The notes: a model not told the origin generated them from the letters alone. A DNA stretch of 51,345 bases from Acidobacteriota bacterium (GCA_016870915.1 VFZY01000011.1:1-51345); one strand, 5' to 3'. Numbered from the stretch's first letter, positions 16,732-25,547 are shown. A program made the numbers and translations.

Positions 16732-17199
16732 ATGCATCAGGAAATTCGGCACGACTTGGAACTGTTCCTGGCGGGCTCGCTGCCCGCTGAGCGGAAGGCC
16801 ACGTTCAGCCTGCATCTGGAGACGTGCGAGGAGTGCTTCTCCGAAATGGAGATGATGATCGAGCACTCGCGCATGCTTCGGACGCTGCGCTGCGAGGAGG
16901 CTCTGGAACCGGCGCCCGGCTTCTATGCCCGCGTCATGAACCGCATTGACGACTCCCGCCGCCCGTCGCCGTGGGCTGTGTTCGCGGATGTGTTCGGCCG
17001 CCGGATGGTCTACGCTTCGATGGCATTGGTGGTTCTGGCCGGCGGCGTCCTGCTGTCGCTTGAGAGCGAGCCTCGCATGGAGGCTCTGTTTGTTCCCGCC
17101 ATGATGACCCCAACGGAAGACACGGCGCTCGATGTCAACTTCGATGTCCAGCAGCAGCGGGAGGCCGTGCTGGTGAATCTGGTCTCCTACGGCGAGTAA
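16732..17199 (+). CDS. zinc-binding anti-sigma factor, single-pass membrane
   Basis: A 155-aa protein with a cytoplasmic ZAS-type domain and one membrane span. The zinc motif is His28-x3-Cys32-x2-Cys35 (HLETCEEC), with upstream His2 or His7 as candidate fourth ligand. The membrane segment is about 93-110 (VYASMALVVLAGGVLLSL), leaving a 45-residue periplasmic tail. ATG 16732 is chosen because AAGGA precedes it by 7 nt and the extension from GTG 16681 is not conserved-looking. It should bind and hold the ECF sigma factor encoded upstream. The gene lies 133 nt after the sigma gene and 9 nt before the LTxxQ gene. Confidence 0.85.
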   Translation: MHQEIRHDLELFLAGSLPAERKATFSLHLETCEECFSEMEMMIEHSRMLRTLRCEEALEPAPGFYARVMNRIDDSRRPSPWAVFADVFGRRMVYASMALVVLAGGVLLSLESEPRMEALFVPAMMTPTEDTALDVNFDVQQQREAVLVNLVSYGE

Positions 17200-17208
17200 G
17201 TCCGAGCG

Positions 17209-17610
17209 ATGCAGGATCAACATCACTGGAGCGACGTAACCTGGCGTGATCGCCGGATTCTCGCGGTGCTGCTTCTGGTTCTTCTGGTGGGTGGCGTGGC
17301 CGGAGCGGCCGGTATGCGCCTCTTCATCCGCACGCGGCCGCCTCAGCTTTCACTGGGCGAGTGGCAGGCGGGCACGAAGGAACGGACCCTTGAGCGGTTC
17401 AAGCAGGAACTGAACCTTACCCCGGAACAGAGCGTTCAGGTGGAAGAAATCCTCGATGATTTCGTGATGTACGTCCAGACGCTGCAGGCCCAGATGGACG
17501 ACGTGCGGGCGACGGGCAAGCAGAAGATTCTTGCGTGCCTCACTCCCGAGCAGCGGGAGAAGTTCCTCTCCATGATGAAGGAACTGCAGCCTCGCGCCTC
17601 GGCCCAGTAA
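17209..17610 (+). CDS. membrane-anchored LTxxQ (CpxP/Spy/CnrX-like) protein
   Basis: A 133-aa protein with a short cytoplasmic N-terminus, one membrane span (about 18-39, LAVLLLVLLVGGVAGAAG), and a helical periplasmic domain. Two LTPEQ motifs, at 70-74 and 111-115, flank a long amphipathic helix. This is the arrangement of the CpxP/Spy and CnrX helical-hairpin fold. In the CnrYXH metal-response system a membrane-anchored CnrX of this fold controls the anti-sigma CnrY and sigma CnrH, and the present order (sigma, anti-sigma, LTxxQ) is similar. A histidine pair (His5, His6) lies in the cytoplasmic end. A role as signal sensor is inferred. Confidence 0.7.
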   Translation: MQDQHHWSDVTWRDRRILAVLLLVLLVGGVAGAAGMRLFIRTRPPQLSLGEWQAGTKERTLERFKQELNLTPEQSVQVEEILDDFVMYVQTLQAQMDDVRATGKQKILACLTPEQREKFLSMMKELQPRASAQ

Positions 17611-17622
17611 CCCCTTCGGGGT
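17610..17622. terminator. small hairpin between convergent genes
   Basis: ACCCC-TTC-GGGGT forms a 5-bp stem with a 3-nt loop in the 14-nt gap between the LTxxQ gene and the convergent rhodanese gene. There is no T-tract, so it is at best a weak bidirectional terminator. Confidence 0.3.
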
Positions 17623-17624
17623 GC

Positions 17625-17963
17625 TCAGTAGCGGGCAACGCCGCGGTCAACATCCAGGCTCCAGCGGTCGATTCCACCAGCCAGACTCTGGCAGTTCTCC
17701 ACGCCATTGCGGCGCAGCCAGGCCACCACGTTCAGGCTGCGCACGCCGTGATGGCAGTACACCACCACATTGGCGTCCGCGGCCATCGTCTCGATATCCT
17801 GCAGTTCGCCCGGCACCGCGCGCATCGGGATGAGCACGGACGGCTCGATGCGCGCGAGTTCGCGTTCAAACGGCTCGCGGCAATCGATGAGGCGCGGGGG
17901 CGCCGGTCCGGCCAACTGCCTAAACAACTCGGCTGGACTCAATTCGTAGGGAAGCTCCTGCAT
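17625..17963 (-). CDS. rhodanese-like sulfurtransferase domain protein
   Basis: Single rhodanese domain, 112 aa, cytoplasmic (no signal). The catalytic Cys70 sits in the loop CHHGVRS, and the CDC25-like entry LIDCREPFER is at 25-34; GGIDRWS follows near the end. It would move sulfane sulfur from persulfides to acceptors. The short loop of six residues after Cys is typical of true sulfurtransferases rather than phosphatases. It converges with the sigma operon and is divergent from the MBL-fold gene (27 bp), so sulfur or thiol metabolism is only a guess. Confidence 0.88.
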   Translation of the reverse strand: MQELPYELSPAELFRQLAGPAPPRLIDCREPFERELARIEPSVLIPMRAVPGELQDIETMAADANVVVYCHHGVRSLNVVAWLRRNGVENCQSLAGGIDRWSLDVDRGVARY

Positions 17964-17979
17964 TCTGCCTCCATGATGC

Positions 17980-17985
17980 TATATT
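17980..17985 (+). promoter_or_regulatory. -10-like hexamer before MBL-fold gene
   Basis: TATATT ends 7 nt before ATG 17993, with no Shine-Dalgarno in between, as for other stand-alone genes in the window. Confidence 0.4.
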
Positions 17986-17992
17986 TCCGGTG

Positions 17993-18937
17993 ATGACTCG
18001 CCTCACCGTTCCGCTCTGGATTGCCGCCTGTGCAACGCTCGCCGCGCAAACGCCCGCCCGGGTGCGCGACCTGAAGATCACCGTGCTTTCCACCATGCTG
18101 GCCGACAATCGCGGGTTGGGCGAATGGGGCTTTGCCGCCCTGGTTGAAACCGGCGGCCGCCGCATTCTGTTCGACACCGGTGGCCGGCCGGAAACCGTGC
18201 TCCGCAACGCCGAGGAGATGAACATCGATCTGGCGGGGATCACCGACGTGATTCTCAGCCACAACCACGGGGACCACACCAACGGCCTGGTTACTCTGCG
18301 GCGGGAACTGAGCCGGCGGCAACCCGGTTCGTTGGCGGTGGCGCACGTGGGCAAGGGCATCTTTGTCTCGCGCCCCAGCCCGCGCGGGGAAGGGAACAGC
18401 ATGATTCGGACGGGGGCCGAATACCGGGCGCTCGGCGGACGTTTTGTCGAATACGGCAAGCCAGCCGAAATCCATCCCGGCATCTGGCTTACCGGTCCTG
18501 TGCCGCGGCGCCATCCCGAGCGCAACTGGAGCGGATCCGGCCGTCTGGCGGGTGACGGCGGAGAGGACAATCTGCCTGAGGACATGTCAATGGTGTTTGA
18601 CACCGGCGAAGGCCTGGTGCTGCTTTCCGGTTGTGGACATGCGGGCATCATCAACACGCTGGAGCATGCCCGGGAGGCGATTCGGAAGGCACCCATCCGC
18701 GCGGCCATCGGGGGATTTCATCTCTTCAGCGCCTCGGACGAACATCTCGCCTGGACAGCCGGGAAGCTCAAGGAGTTCGAATTGGGCGGATTCCTGGGGG
18801 CGCACTGCACAGGCATCGAAGCCGTTTACCGCATTCGTCAGCTTACGGGGCTGGCCAGGCGCACCGCGGCGGTGGCTTCCGTGGGCGGCACCTACTCGTT
18901 GAGCGGCGGCCTTTCTCCCGGGTCCCTGGGCCGTTAG
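17993..18937 (+). CDS. exported MBL-fold metallo-hydrolase
   Basis: Metallo-beta-lactamase-fold hydrolase with a signal peptide (MTRLTVPLWIAACATLAAQ), 314 aa from ATG 17993 (GTG 17990 would add one residue). The zinc motif HNHGDH lies at residues 90-95 and a second metal histidine is likely in SGCGHAG near 213. It resembles the family named for 7,8-dihydropterin-6-yl-methyl-4-(beta-D-ribofuranosyl)aminobenzene 5'-phosphate synthase, including the opening strand ITVLSTMLADNRG and GCGHAGIINTLEHA. Real substrates of that branch are largely unknown; an exported copy is likely a hydrolase for an extracellular ester or lactone. Confidence 0.85.
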   Translation: MTRLTVPLWIAACATLAAQTPARVRDLKITVLSTMLADNRGLGEWGFAALVETGGRRILFDTGGRPETVLRNAEEMNIDLAGITDVILSHNHGDHTNGLVTLRRELSRRQPGSLAVAHVGKGIFVSRPSPRGEGNSMIRTGAEYRALGGRFVEYGKPAEIHPGIWLTGPVPRRHPERNWSGSGRLAGDGGEDNLPEDMSMVFDTGEGLVLLSGCGHAGIINTLEHAREAIRKAPIRAAIGGFHLFSASDEHLAWTAGKLKEFELGGFLGAHCTGIEAVYRIRQLTGLARRTAAVASVGGTYSLSGGLSPGSLGR

Positions 18938-18955
18938 CCCGGGGCCCGGCCGATA

Positions 18956-18961
18956 TATGAT
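18956..18961 (+). promoter_or_regulatory. -10-like hexamer before DUF1549 gene
   Basis: TATGAT (five of six consensus bases) ends 9 nt before ATG 18971, and no Shine-Dalgarno is present. Confidence 0.45.
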
Positions 18962-18970
18962 GTAGAAACG

Positions 18971-21694
18971 ATGTGGCGGCTGTTCCTTCTGGGGCTGCCC
19001 GTGCTGGCCAGCGCGGCGGACCCCAAACTGGTTGAATTCTTCGAGATGAAGGTGCGTCCAGTGCTGGTGAAACACTGCCATGCCTGTCACACGGATTCGC
19101 AGATCGCCCGGCTGAGAGTGGACTCCCGCGAGCACCTGCTGCACGGCGGCCGCAGCGGCCCGGCCATCGTACCGGGGGACCCCGCCAACAGCCTGATTGT
19201 TCAGGCAGTGACCGGCATGCACGCCCGGCTCAAGATGCCCCCCGCGGGCAAGCTGACCGCGCAGGAGATTGACGACCTGAAACAGTGGATCGCCGAGGGC
19301 GCGGCATGGCCAAAAGCGGCTGCCGCCGCAGGGCCAGAATCGGCTGCCGCCGCAGCGCCGTCCGGGGGAGAGTATCGAATCAAGCCCGAACAGCGTGCCC
19401 ACTGGGCGTATCAACCGGTGAGGATGCCGGCGCTGCCGGCTGTTTCACGAGAGTCCTGGGTTCGCACGCCGGTCGATCGCTTCATTCTGGCCCGGCTGGA
19501 TCGTGAAAAGCTGGCGGCCGCGGGTCCAGCCTCCAAACACGTGCTGATCCGCCGGGCCTCGTTCGATCTGACCGGTTTGCCGCCGGCGCCCGAAGATGTG
19601 GAGGCGTTTCTTGCCGACAAGTCCCCCAAGGCATTCGAACGTGTGGTGGACCGGTTGCTCGCCTCGCCGCGTTACGGCGAGCGGTGGGGCCGCCACTGGC
19701 TGGACCTGGCGCGGTACTCCGACGGCCAATTGGGCGCGGCCAACGACGATGTGTTCCTGAACGCCCACCGGTATCGCGATTGGGTGATTGAGGCGTTGAA
19801 CGAGGACCTGCCGTACGACAAGTTTTTGAAGGCCCAACTGGCGGCTGACTTTCTGCCGGAGCCGGAGCGGTCAAAGATGCTGCCCGCCCTGGGCTTTCAC
19901 GCACTCGGACCGGGCGGCGATGATCGCGTGGATGTGACCGCGCGCGTCATGCTGGGGCTTACCGTGGGCTGCGCCCAGTGCCACGATCACAAGTTCGATC
20001 CGATTCCGGCACGCGACTATTACTCGATGCTGGGCGTTTTCCGAAGCTCCGAGAAGCACGAGTTTCCGCTGGCGCCGGAAGCGGAGGTGACGCGATTCCG
20101 GGATCACAAGAAGCGGATGGACCTGCTCAACACGGAGATCAACGAGTTCACCGTGCGGCAGAGCGTACTGATCTCGGAGATTCTGGCCACTGCGACGGAG
20201 AAGTATCTAACGGTTGCCTACCCGCTGATGCTCGCCGCCAAACCGGACGCGGCGGAGGCGGCGAAGGCAGCCGGGCTCGATGAAGAAGTGCTGGGCCGGT
20301 GGGTGAAGTATCTGGCCAGCGATATCGAGCACCCGCACCTTGAGGGCTTTCTTAAGCTCATCCGCCGCGGCAAGGCCGGCGAGGTGGTTCCGACAGATGA
20401 TGTCGCTGCCGAAGCCCGCCGCGTGCGCGACTTCGTGGTGAAGATGTTTGAGGAAAAGCACGCCATGGATGACCGGAACTACGTGGCGCTGGGCGGAACC
20501 GAGGGCTCACGCATCGAGGCCAAGCGGCAGTACACGAATCTGGAATCCCTCGACATTCTCCGCTACTACTTCTGGCGGGATCTCGCCTCTGACCCCTACC
20601 GCAGGGATTTCGTCGATTTCAAGGGCGGCGTCTACTACTTCGGAGCGAAGGACATCGCGCGCTGGCTTTCACCGCTTGTGGCCACCCATCTGGCCGGGAT
20701 GCGGGAACGCCATGAGGCGTTGAAGAAGTCTCTGCCCGCGCAATACCCGTTCCTGCACAGCTATCGCGACAAGGCGAAGCCGGCAAACATCAAAGTGGAA
20801 CTGCGCGGCAATCCGGAAACGCTGGGCGAAGAGGCTCCCCGCCGCTTCCTTCAAATCCTCGCACCGGCCGAGCCCACGCCGTTCACGCGCGGCAGCGGCC
20901 GGATGGAGCTTGCGGAAGCCATCACGGACCCACGGAATCCCCTGACCGCGCGCGTGATGGTGAACCGGGTGTGGCATCACCACTTTGGCGCGGGCCTTGT
21001 GCGCACAACCAGCAACTTCGGGCAACTGGGCGAGCGGCCGGCGAATCCCGAACTGCTGGACTATCTGGCGTCGCGATTCGTGGCCGGCGGCTGGTCCCTG
21101 AAGAAGCTCCATCGGGAGATCATGCTGTCCGCGGTCTACCAGTTGAGTTCCTCGGCGGAGGGTCTCGATGAGAATGTGCGCCGCGACCCCGCGAATCAAC
21201 TTCTGTGGCGCGCGCCATTCCGGTCCCGGCTGGACATTGAGGCGTTGCGTGACGCCCTTCTGGCGGTTGGCGGCGACCTGGATGATGGCATGGGCGGGAA
21301 GGCGGAGGAGATCACTGAATCCAACCGCCGCCGCACTGTGTATGGCTATGTGGGCCGGACCAAGCTCAACCCGACGCTGGCGCTGTTCGATTTTCCGAAC
21401 CCCAACTCGATGGCCGACGAGCGCATGACGACAATTGGCCCCATGCAGCGGCTCTACTTCATGAACAGCCCATTCGTGGCCGGCCAGGCCCGGAAACTGG
21501 CCGCACGCGTGGAACGGGAGGCTGGCGCGGATTCTTCGCGCCGGATCGACCGTGCTTACCGGTTGCTCTACAGCCGCCCGCCCGATCAGCAGGAGCGTGC
21601 GGCGGGCCTTGAGTTTCTGGCTGCTCCGGGCGCCACGTGGCCGCAGTACGCCCAGGTGCTGCTGGCTGCAAGCGAATTCAGTTCAGTGCAATGA
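18971..21694 (+). CDS. PSCyt1-DUF1549-DUF1553 exported cytochrome-like protein
   Basis: Large exported protein, 907 aa, of the planctomycete-type architecture: signal peptide (1-16), a cytochrome-c-like PSCyt1 domain with heme motif CHACH at 36-40 and a likely axial Met in LKMPPAGKL, an Ala-rich linker (about 112-127), DUF1549/PSCyt2 (about 145-360, with ERWGRHWLDLARYSD) containing a second motif CAQCHDHKFDP near 335-345, and DUF1553/PSD1 (about 640-890, with RVMVNRVWHHHFGAGLV). Its DUF1501 partner follows 16 nt downstream. Such pairs are abundant in Planctomycetes and Acidobacteria and are thought to act on complex extracellular matter, but no activity is established. No second DUF domain is missing. 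Confidence 0.92.
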   Translation: MWRLFLLGLPVLASAADPKLVEFFEMKVRPVLVKHCHACHTDSQIARLRVDSREHLLHGGRSGPAIVPGDPANSLIVQAVTGMHARLKMPPAGKLTAQEIDDLKQWIAEGAAWPKAAAAAGPESAAAAAPSGGEYRIKPEQRAHWAYQPVRMPALPAVSRESWVRTPVDRFILARLDREKLAAAGPASKHVLIRRASFDLTGLPPAPEDVEAFLADKSPKAFERVVDRLLASPRYGERWGRHWLDLARYSDGQLGAANDDVFLNAHRYRDWVIEALNEDLPYDKFLKAQLAADFLPEPERSKMLPALGFHALGPGGDDRVDVTARVMLGLTVGCAQCHDHKFDPIPARDYYSMLGVFRSSEKHEFPLAPEAEVTRFRDHKKRMDLLNTEINEFTVRQSVLISEILATATEKYLTVAYPLMLAAKPDAAEAAKAAGLDEEVLGRWVKYLASDIEHPHLEGFLKLIRRGKAGEVVPTDDVAAEARRVRDFVVKMFEEKHAMDDRNYVALGGTEGSRIEAKRQYTNLESLDILRYYFWRDLASDPYRRDFVDFKGGVYYFGAKDIARWLSPLVATHLAGMRERHEALKKSLPAQYPFLHSYRDKAKPANIKVELRGNPETLGEEAPRRFLQILAPAEPTPFTRGSGRMELAEAITDPRNPLTARVMVNRVWHHHFGAGLVRTTSNFGQLGERPANPELLDYLASRFVAGGWSLKKLHREIMLSAVYQLSSSAEGLDENVRRDPANQLLWRAPFRSRLDIEALRDALLAVGGDLDDGMGGKAEEITESNRRRTVYGYVGRTKLNPTLALFDFPNPNSMADERMTTIGPMQRLYFMNSPFVAGQARKLAARVEREAGADSSRRIDRAYRLLYSRPPDQQERAAGLEFLAAPGATWPQYAQVLLAASEFSSVQ
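19317..19355. repeat. 15-bp direct repeat in linker coding
   Basis: CGGCTGCCGCCGCAG occurs at 19317-19331 and 19341-19355, in frame (24-nt offset). It codes for the Ala-rich linker between the PSCyt1 and DUF1549 parts, so the linker probably grew by duplication. Confidence 0.6.
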
Positions 21695-21710
21695 TGAAGA
21701 AGGTGACCCC

Positions 21711-23096
21711 ATGAAACGGACTTTCTCCCGGCGTGAGTTGCTTCAGACCACCGGCGCCGGCTTTGGCCTGTTGGGCCTGGCCGCGCAGCAGGCCCTTGCG
21801 GGCAGCACCGCCCCCATGGCGCCCCGTGCGGGGCACTTTCCCGCCAAGGCCAAGCGCGTTATTTATCTGTTTCTGAACGGCGGCATCTCGCAGGTGGACT
21901 CGTTTGACCCGAAGCCGATGCTAACGAAGATGCACGGCCAGCCGCTGCCCGGCCCCAAGTTTCAGACGGACCGGGCGTCGGGCAATCTGATGCAGTCGCC
22001 GTTCGAGTTCCGGCCCCAGGGAAAGAGCGGACTGGAAGTAAGCTCCATTTTTCCACGGGTGGGCGCGATGATCGACGATTTCTGCGTCATTCGCTCCATG
22101 TACTCGGACAACGGGAACCACGGGCCGTCGTTGCTGTTGATGAACACGGGCCATCAACTGGCGGGCCGTCCCTCGATGGGCTCATGGCTCACTTATGGGT
22201 TGGGCTCCGAGAATCAAAACCTGCCCGGTTTCGTGGCTCTGTGCGCCGGGCATCCGGTGTTGGGAGCGCAGTTGTGGGACTCGGGATTTCTGCCCTCCAT
22301 CCACCAGGGCGCCTACATTCCTCTCAGAGAGCGGACGCCGGACAAGCTGGTGCAGAATATACGCAACAATGAGCTGTCGGCGGGGGATCAGCAGCGGCAG
22401 CTTGGGCTGCTTGACCGTTTGAACCGCGGCTATCTGGCGCGGACAGGGAACGACGTTCAACTGGAGTCTTCCATTCAGGCCATGGAAATGGCGTTCCGGA
22501 TGCAGACCGAGGCGCCCGACGTTTTCGACCTGGGCAAGGAATCGGAAGCCACCCGGGAGCGTTACGGCGATCACGAGTTCGGCCGCGGATGCCTGATGGC
22601 GCTGCGTCTGGCCGAGCGGGGCGTCCGGGTCTCCCAGGTGTATTTTGGCAACTTCCAGCCCTGGGACAGCCACGACGACATTCTGGTGCATCGCAAGCTG
22701 GCCGCCGTGGCCGATCGCGCCATCTCTTCCCTGGTCACCGATCTCAAGGCTCGCGGCCTGTGGGAGGATACGGTGCTGCTTATCGGCAGTGAATTTGGGC
22801 GTACTCCGATGATCCAGAACAGCGGCCTTGAAAAAGTGGGCTACGGCCGCGACCACAATGTGCACGGGTACACGGTTCTGATGGCGGGCGGCGGCGTTCG
22901 TGGAGGCATGGCTTACGGCGCCACCGACGACTTCGGCTACCGCGCCGTTGAAAAGCGCACCCACCCGCATGACCTGCACGCCACCGTGCTCCACCTGATG
23001 GGCGTTGACCACACCCGCCTGACGTACCGCTACGCTGGCCGCGACTTCCGGTTGACGGACGTTGCGGGCACGGTGATTCGCGACATTCTCGCCTGA
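21711..23096 (+). CDS. DUF1501 exported protein
   Basis: DUF1501 protein of the alkaline-phosphatase/sulfatase-like fold, 461 aa. The start ATG 21711 follows AAGAAGG and gives a clean Tat signal (RTFSRRELLQTTGAGFGLLGLAA). Family marks are RVIYLFLNGGISQVDSFDPKP, HGPSLLLMNTGHQLAGRPSMG (seen in part), NLPGFVAL, WDSHDDI, IGSEFGRTP and GRDHNVHGY, ending HATVLHLMGVDH. His and Asp residues in these segments match a metal site, but the enzymatic function is not known. It is translated after the DUF1549 gene in what is almost certainly one operon; Tat export implies it folds or loads a cofactor before export. Confidence 0.92.
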   Translation: MKRTFSRRELLQTTGAGFGLLGLAAQQALAGSTAPMAPRAGHFPAKAKRVIYLFLNGGISQVDSFDPKPMLTKMHGQPLPGPKFQTDRASGNLMQSPFEFRPQGKSGLEVSSIFPRVGAMIDDFCVIRSMYSDNGNHGPSLLLMNTGHQLAGRPSMGSWLTYGLGSENQNLPGFVALCAGHPVLGAQLWDSGFLPSIHQGAYIPLRERTPDKLVQNIRNNELSAGDQQRQLGLLDRLNRGYLARTGNDVQLESSIQAMEMAFRMQTEAPDVFDLGKESEATRERYGDHEFGRGCLMALRLAERGVRVSQVYFGNFQPWDSHDDILVHRKLAAVADRAISSLVTDLKARGLWEDTVLLIGSEFGRTPMIQNSGLEKVGYGRDHNVHGYTVLMAGGGVRGGMAYGATDDFGYRAVEKRTHPHDLHATVLHLMGVDHTRLTYRYAGRDFRLTDVAGTVIRDILA

Positions 23097-23113
23097 CGCC
23101 ACGAACATTTCGC

Positions 23114-23119
23114 TATACT
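23114..23119 (+). promoter_or_regulatory. -10 element of tRNA-Gln
   Basis: TATACT (five of six consensus) ends 15 nt before the tRNA 5' end. The -35 region falls on the end of the DUF1501 gene and is weak. Confidence 0.4.
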
Positions 23120-23134
23120 GGTGTTCGGTCCCCT

Positions 23135-23208
23135 TGGGAGGTCGTCTAACGGTAAGACTGCAGACTCTGGATCTGCGTATCGGGGTTCGAATCCCTGCCT
23201 CCCAGCCA
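23135..23208 (+). tRNA. tRNA-Gln(CTG)
   Basis: A 74-nt cloverleaf with acceptor TGGGAGG/CCTCCCA, D-arm GTCT...AGAC, anticodon stem GCAGA/TCTGC with loop CTCTGGA giving anticodon CTG, T-arm with TTCGAAT, discriminator G and encoded CCA. It decodes CAG. It starts 38 bp after the DUF1501 stop. Confidence 0.97.
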
Positions 23209-23326
23209 CTCCTTGCCACAACCTCCGCCTTGTTGCCCGGCGCTTTCTGTAGCGGTGTATCCGGATGCGTTGGACTGGTCTATTCTTAGGAAAGATCTGT
23301 TCCTGGAAACAAATGAGGCAATTTCG

Positions 23327-24562
23327 ATGAACCGTCGCCGATTCCTCGCAACGTCCAGCGCCGCGGCGTTGGCGGTTCCGTCTCCCGCGGCCGCACCTCC
23401 ACGGACTGAACTGGGCGCCAGGCTGGAGGCGGCCATGTCTGCCTCCGTGCTCCGAACGGGCCTTCTGGCCCAGCCGCTTCGCATTGAGTCTGTCGAGCTG
23501 CTCCGTAACGGCGGGCATTACCTGGTCCGCGTGCGGTCGAAGGATGGGGTGACGGGTTTTGCCGACGCCCACAGCTCCGTGATGAGCGCGGCGAACCAGA
23601 TCCTGACGAAGAAAGTGGCTCCGTTCTTTGTTGGCAAGGATGCGCGGGACCTCGAATCGCTGATTCATGGCGTCTATCTTTGGAACTCAAACTACAAATG
23701 GCAGGGCCTGCCTTTCTGGGTGAGCGTGGCGGTGGTTGAGATCGCCATTCTCGACATGTTGGGCAAGGCTTCCGGCAGGCCGCTGGGCGAACTGTTCGGC
23801 AAGCTGATCCGGCGCAAGATTCCGGTCTATCGCGCCAGCGGCCACCGTGGGAATACGCCGCAGGCTGAGATCGAGTATCTCAAGCAGCAGGTGGCGGAAA
23901 CAGGCGCCGGGGCCATTAAGTTCCGTCTGGGCGCGCGCATGCGGTACGACGCCGATTCGACGCGCCGCGACAAGGCGCTCATCCCTCTCACACGGAAGAC
24001 CTTTGGTGACAAGTTCAGCATCTATGCCGATGCCAATGGCTCCTACGACGTTCCGATGTCCATTGAGATCGGGCGTGTCATGGAGGCCCACAACCTGGCT
24101 TTCTTTGAGGAGCCGGTGCCTTTCGATCACTACGACGAGACCAGACAGATCGCGGAGGCGCTGAAGATTCCGATCGCGCTGGGCGAGGAGGAGGCCAGCC
24201 TGCGAGGATTCCGCCGGATCATCGAGACCGGCACTGCTCAGGTGATCCAACCGGATCTGCTCTACTTCGGCGGGCTCATCCGCTCGATGACGGTGGCTCG
24301 CATGGCCGCCGTGGCCGGCCTGGACTGCACGCCGCACATGTCGGGCGGCGGTCTGGGTTTTCTTTATGTCGCGCACTTCGCCTCCTGTGTCGCCAACGTG
24401 GGCGCCCATCAGGAGTACAAGGGTGAAGACGACAACCTGCCGGTCTCCTCGAGCAGTTCATCTCTCAGAAGCGAGGGCTGGATGTTGACCGTGCCGTCGG
24501 GCGCCGGTCTCGGTGTGGAGATCGACCCCAAGTTCCTGGCGGGCTGCACGCCGGTGGCGTGA
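23327..24562 (+). CDS. exported enolase-superfamily (mandelate racemase-like) protein
   Basis: Mandelate racemase/muconate lactonizing-type TIM barrel, 411 aa with a Tat-like signal (MNRRRFLATSSAAALAV). ATG 23327 is chosen for that signal; the frame extends upstream to 23213 across tRNA-proximal sequence. Metal ligands are Asp235 (YADANGSY), Glu261 (FFEEPVP) and Glu287 (LGEEEAS). The catalytic acid/base side has Lys198 (AIKFR) and, at the other end, His337 (PHMSGGG). The usual Lys-x-Lys is Lys-Phe-Arg here. The reaction is likely abstraction of a proton alpha to a carboxylate (dehydratase or racemase). No sugar-acid genes are adjacent, so the substrate is unknown. Confidence 0.85.
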   Translation: MNRRRFLATSSAAALAVPSPAAAPPRTELGARLEAAMSASVLRTGLLAQPLRIESVELLRNGGHYLVRVRSKDGVTGFADAHSSVMSAANQILTKKVAPFFVGKDARDLESLIHGVYLWNSNYKWQGLPFWVSVAVVEIAILDMLGKASGRPLGELFGKLIRRKIPVYRASGHRGNTPQAEIEYLKQQVAETGAGAIKFRLGARMRYDADSTRRDKALIPLTRKTFGDKFSIYADANGSYDVPMSIEIGRVMEAHNLAFFEEPVPFDHYDETRQIAEALKIPIALGEEEASLRGFRRIIETGTAQVIQPDLLYFGGLIRSMTVARMAAVAGLDCTPHMSGGGLGFLYVAHFASCVANVGAHQEYKGEDDNLPVSSSSSSLRSEGWMLTVPSGAGLGVEIDPKFLAGCTPVA

Positions 24563-24567
24563 GCAAG

Positions 24568-25547
24568 TCACCCCCGTTCGCGAGCGGCCAGCGCCTCCGC
24601 AATCTGCTGTCCGTGGAACCGGCCGTTTTCAATGAAAATCTCGTTCGTGTGCCGGCCGGCCACCACAACTCCCGCAAGGTGGATCCCCTTGCGGCCCGTC
24701 TCCAGGGTTTTAGGATCCAGTTCCGGCCTTCCCGTCTCCTGGTCCAAATGAATCCCGTGCCGGGCCAGGAATTCGAAGTCCGGCCGGTACCCGGTCATGG
24801 CGAAGACGAAGTCGTTCGGCACTTCCACCTCGCCATCCGGGGTGGCCAGCACCACGGACCGGGGCTCAATCCGCGCCACCGTCGAGCGGAAGTACGCCTT
24901 CACCTCACCGCTTGCGATCCGGTTCTCGATGTTCGGCTTGATCCAGTATTTCACCGACCCTGAGATTCCGGTCCCCCGGTGCACCAGGGTCACCCGGGCG
25001 CCGGTCCAGTGGAGCTCAAGCGCGGCCAAAGCCGCCGAGTTCTTAGCGCCCACCACCAGCACGTCATGGTCGAAGTACGGGTGTGGCTCCTTGTAGTAAT
25101 GCAGCACCTTGGGCAGGTCCTCGCCCGGTACACCGAGATAATTAGGAATGTCGTAGTACCCGGTGGCAATGATCACTTTGCGCGCCGTGTAGGCGAGTGG
25201 CGCGCCCTGGCGGTCTTCGGCGTGGACGGTGAACGCACCATCCTCGCCGGCAATGCCGGTGACGCGCTGGTACTGGCGAATGTCGAGATCGTAGAGCGCG
25301 GCCACCCTGCGGTAATACTTCAACGCCTCCGCCCGCACCGGCTTTTCGTTCAGCGCGGTCATCGGGATATCGCCAATCTCCAACAGTTCCGGCGTGGTGA
25401 AGAACACCAGGTTCGTAGGGTAATGATAGAGCGAGTTGACCACGCAGCCCTTGTCGATGAGCACCGCGCGCAGCCCGCGTTTCTTTAGTTCAATTCCGCA
25501 CGCCAGCCCCGTGGGACCCGCGCCCACAATGGCTACGTCGAACTCTG

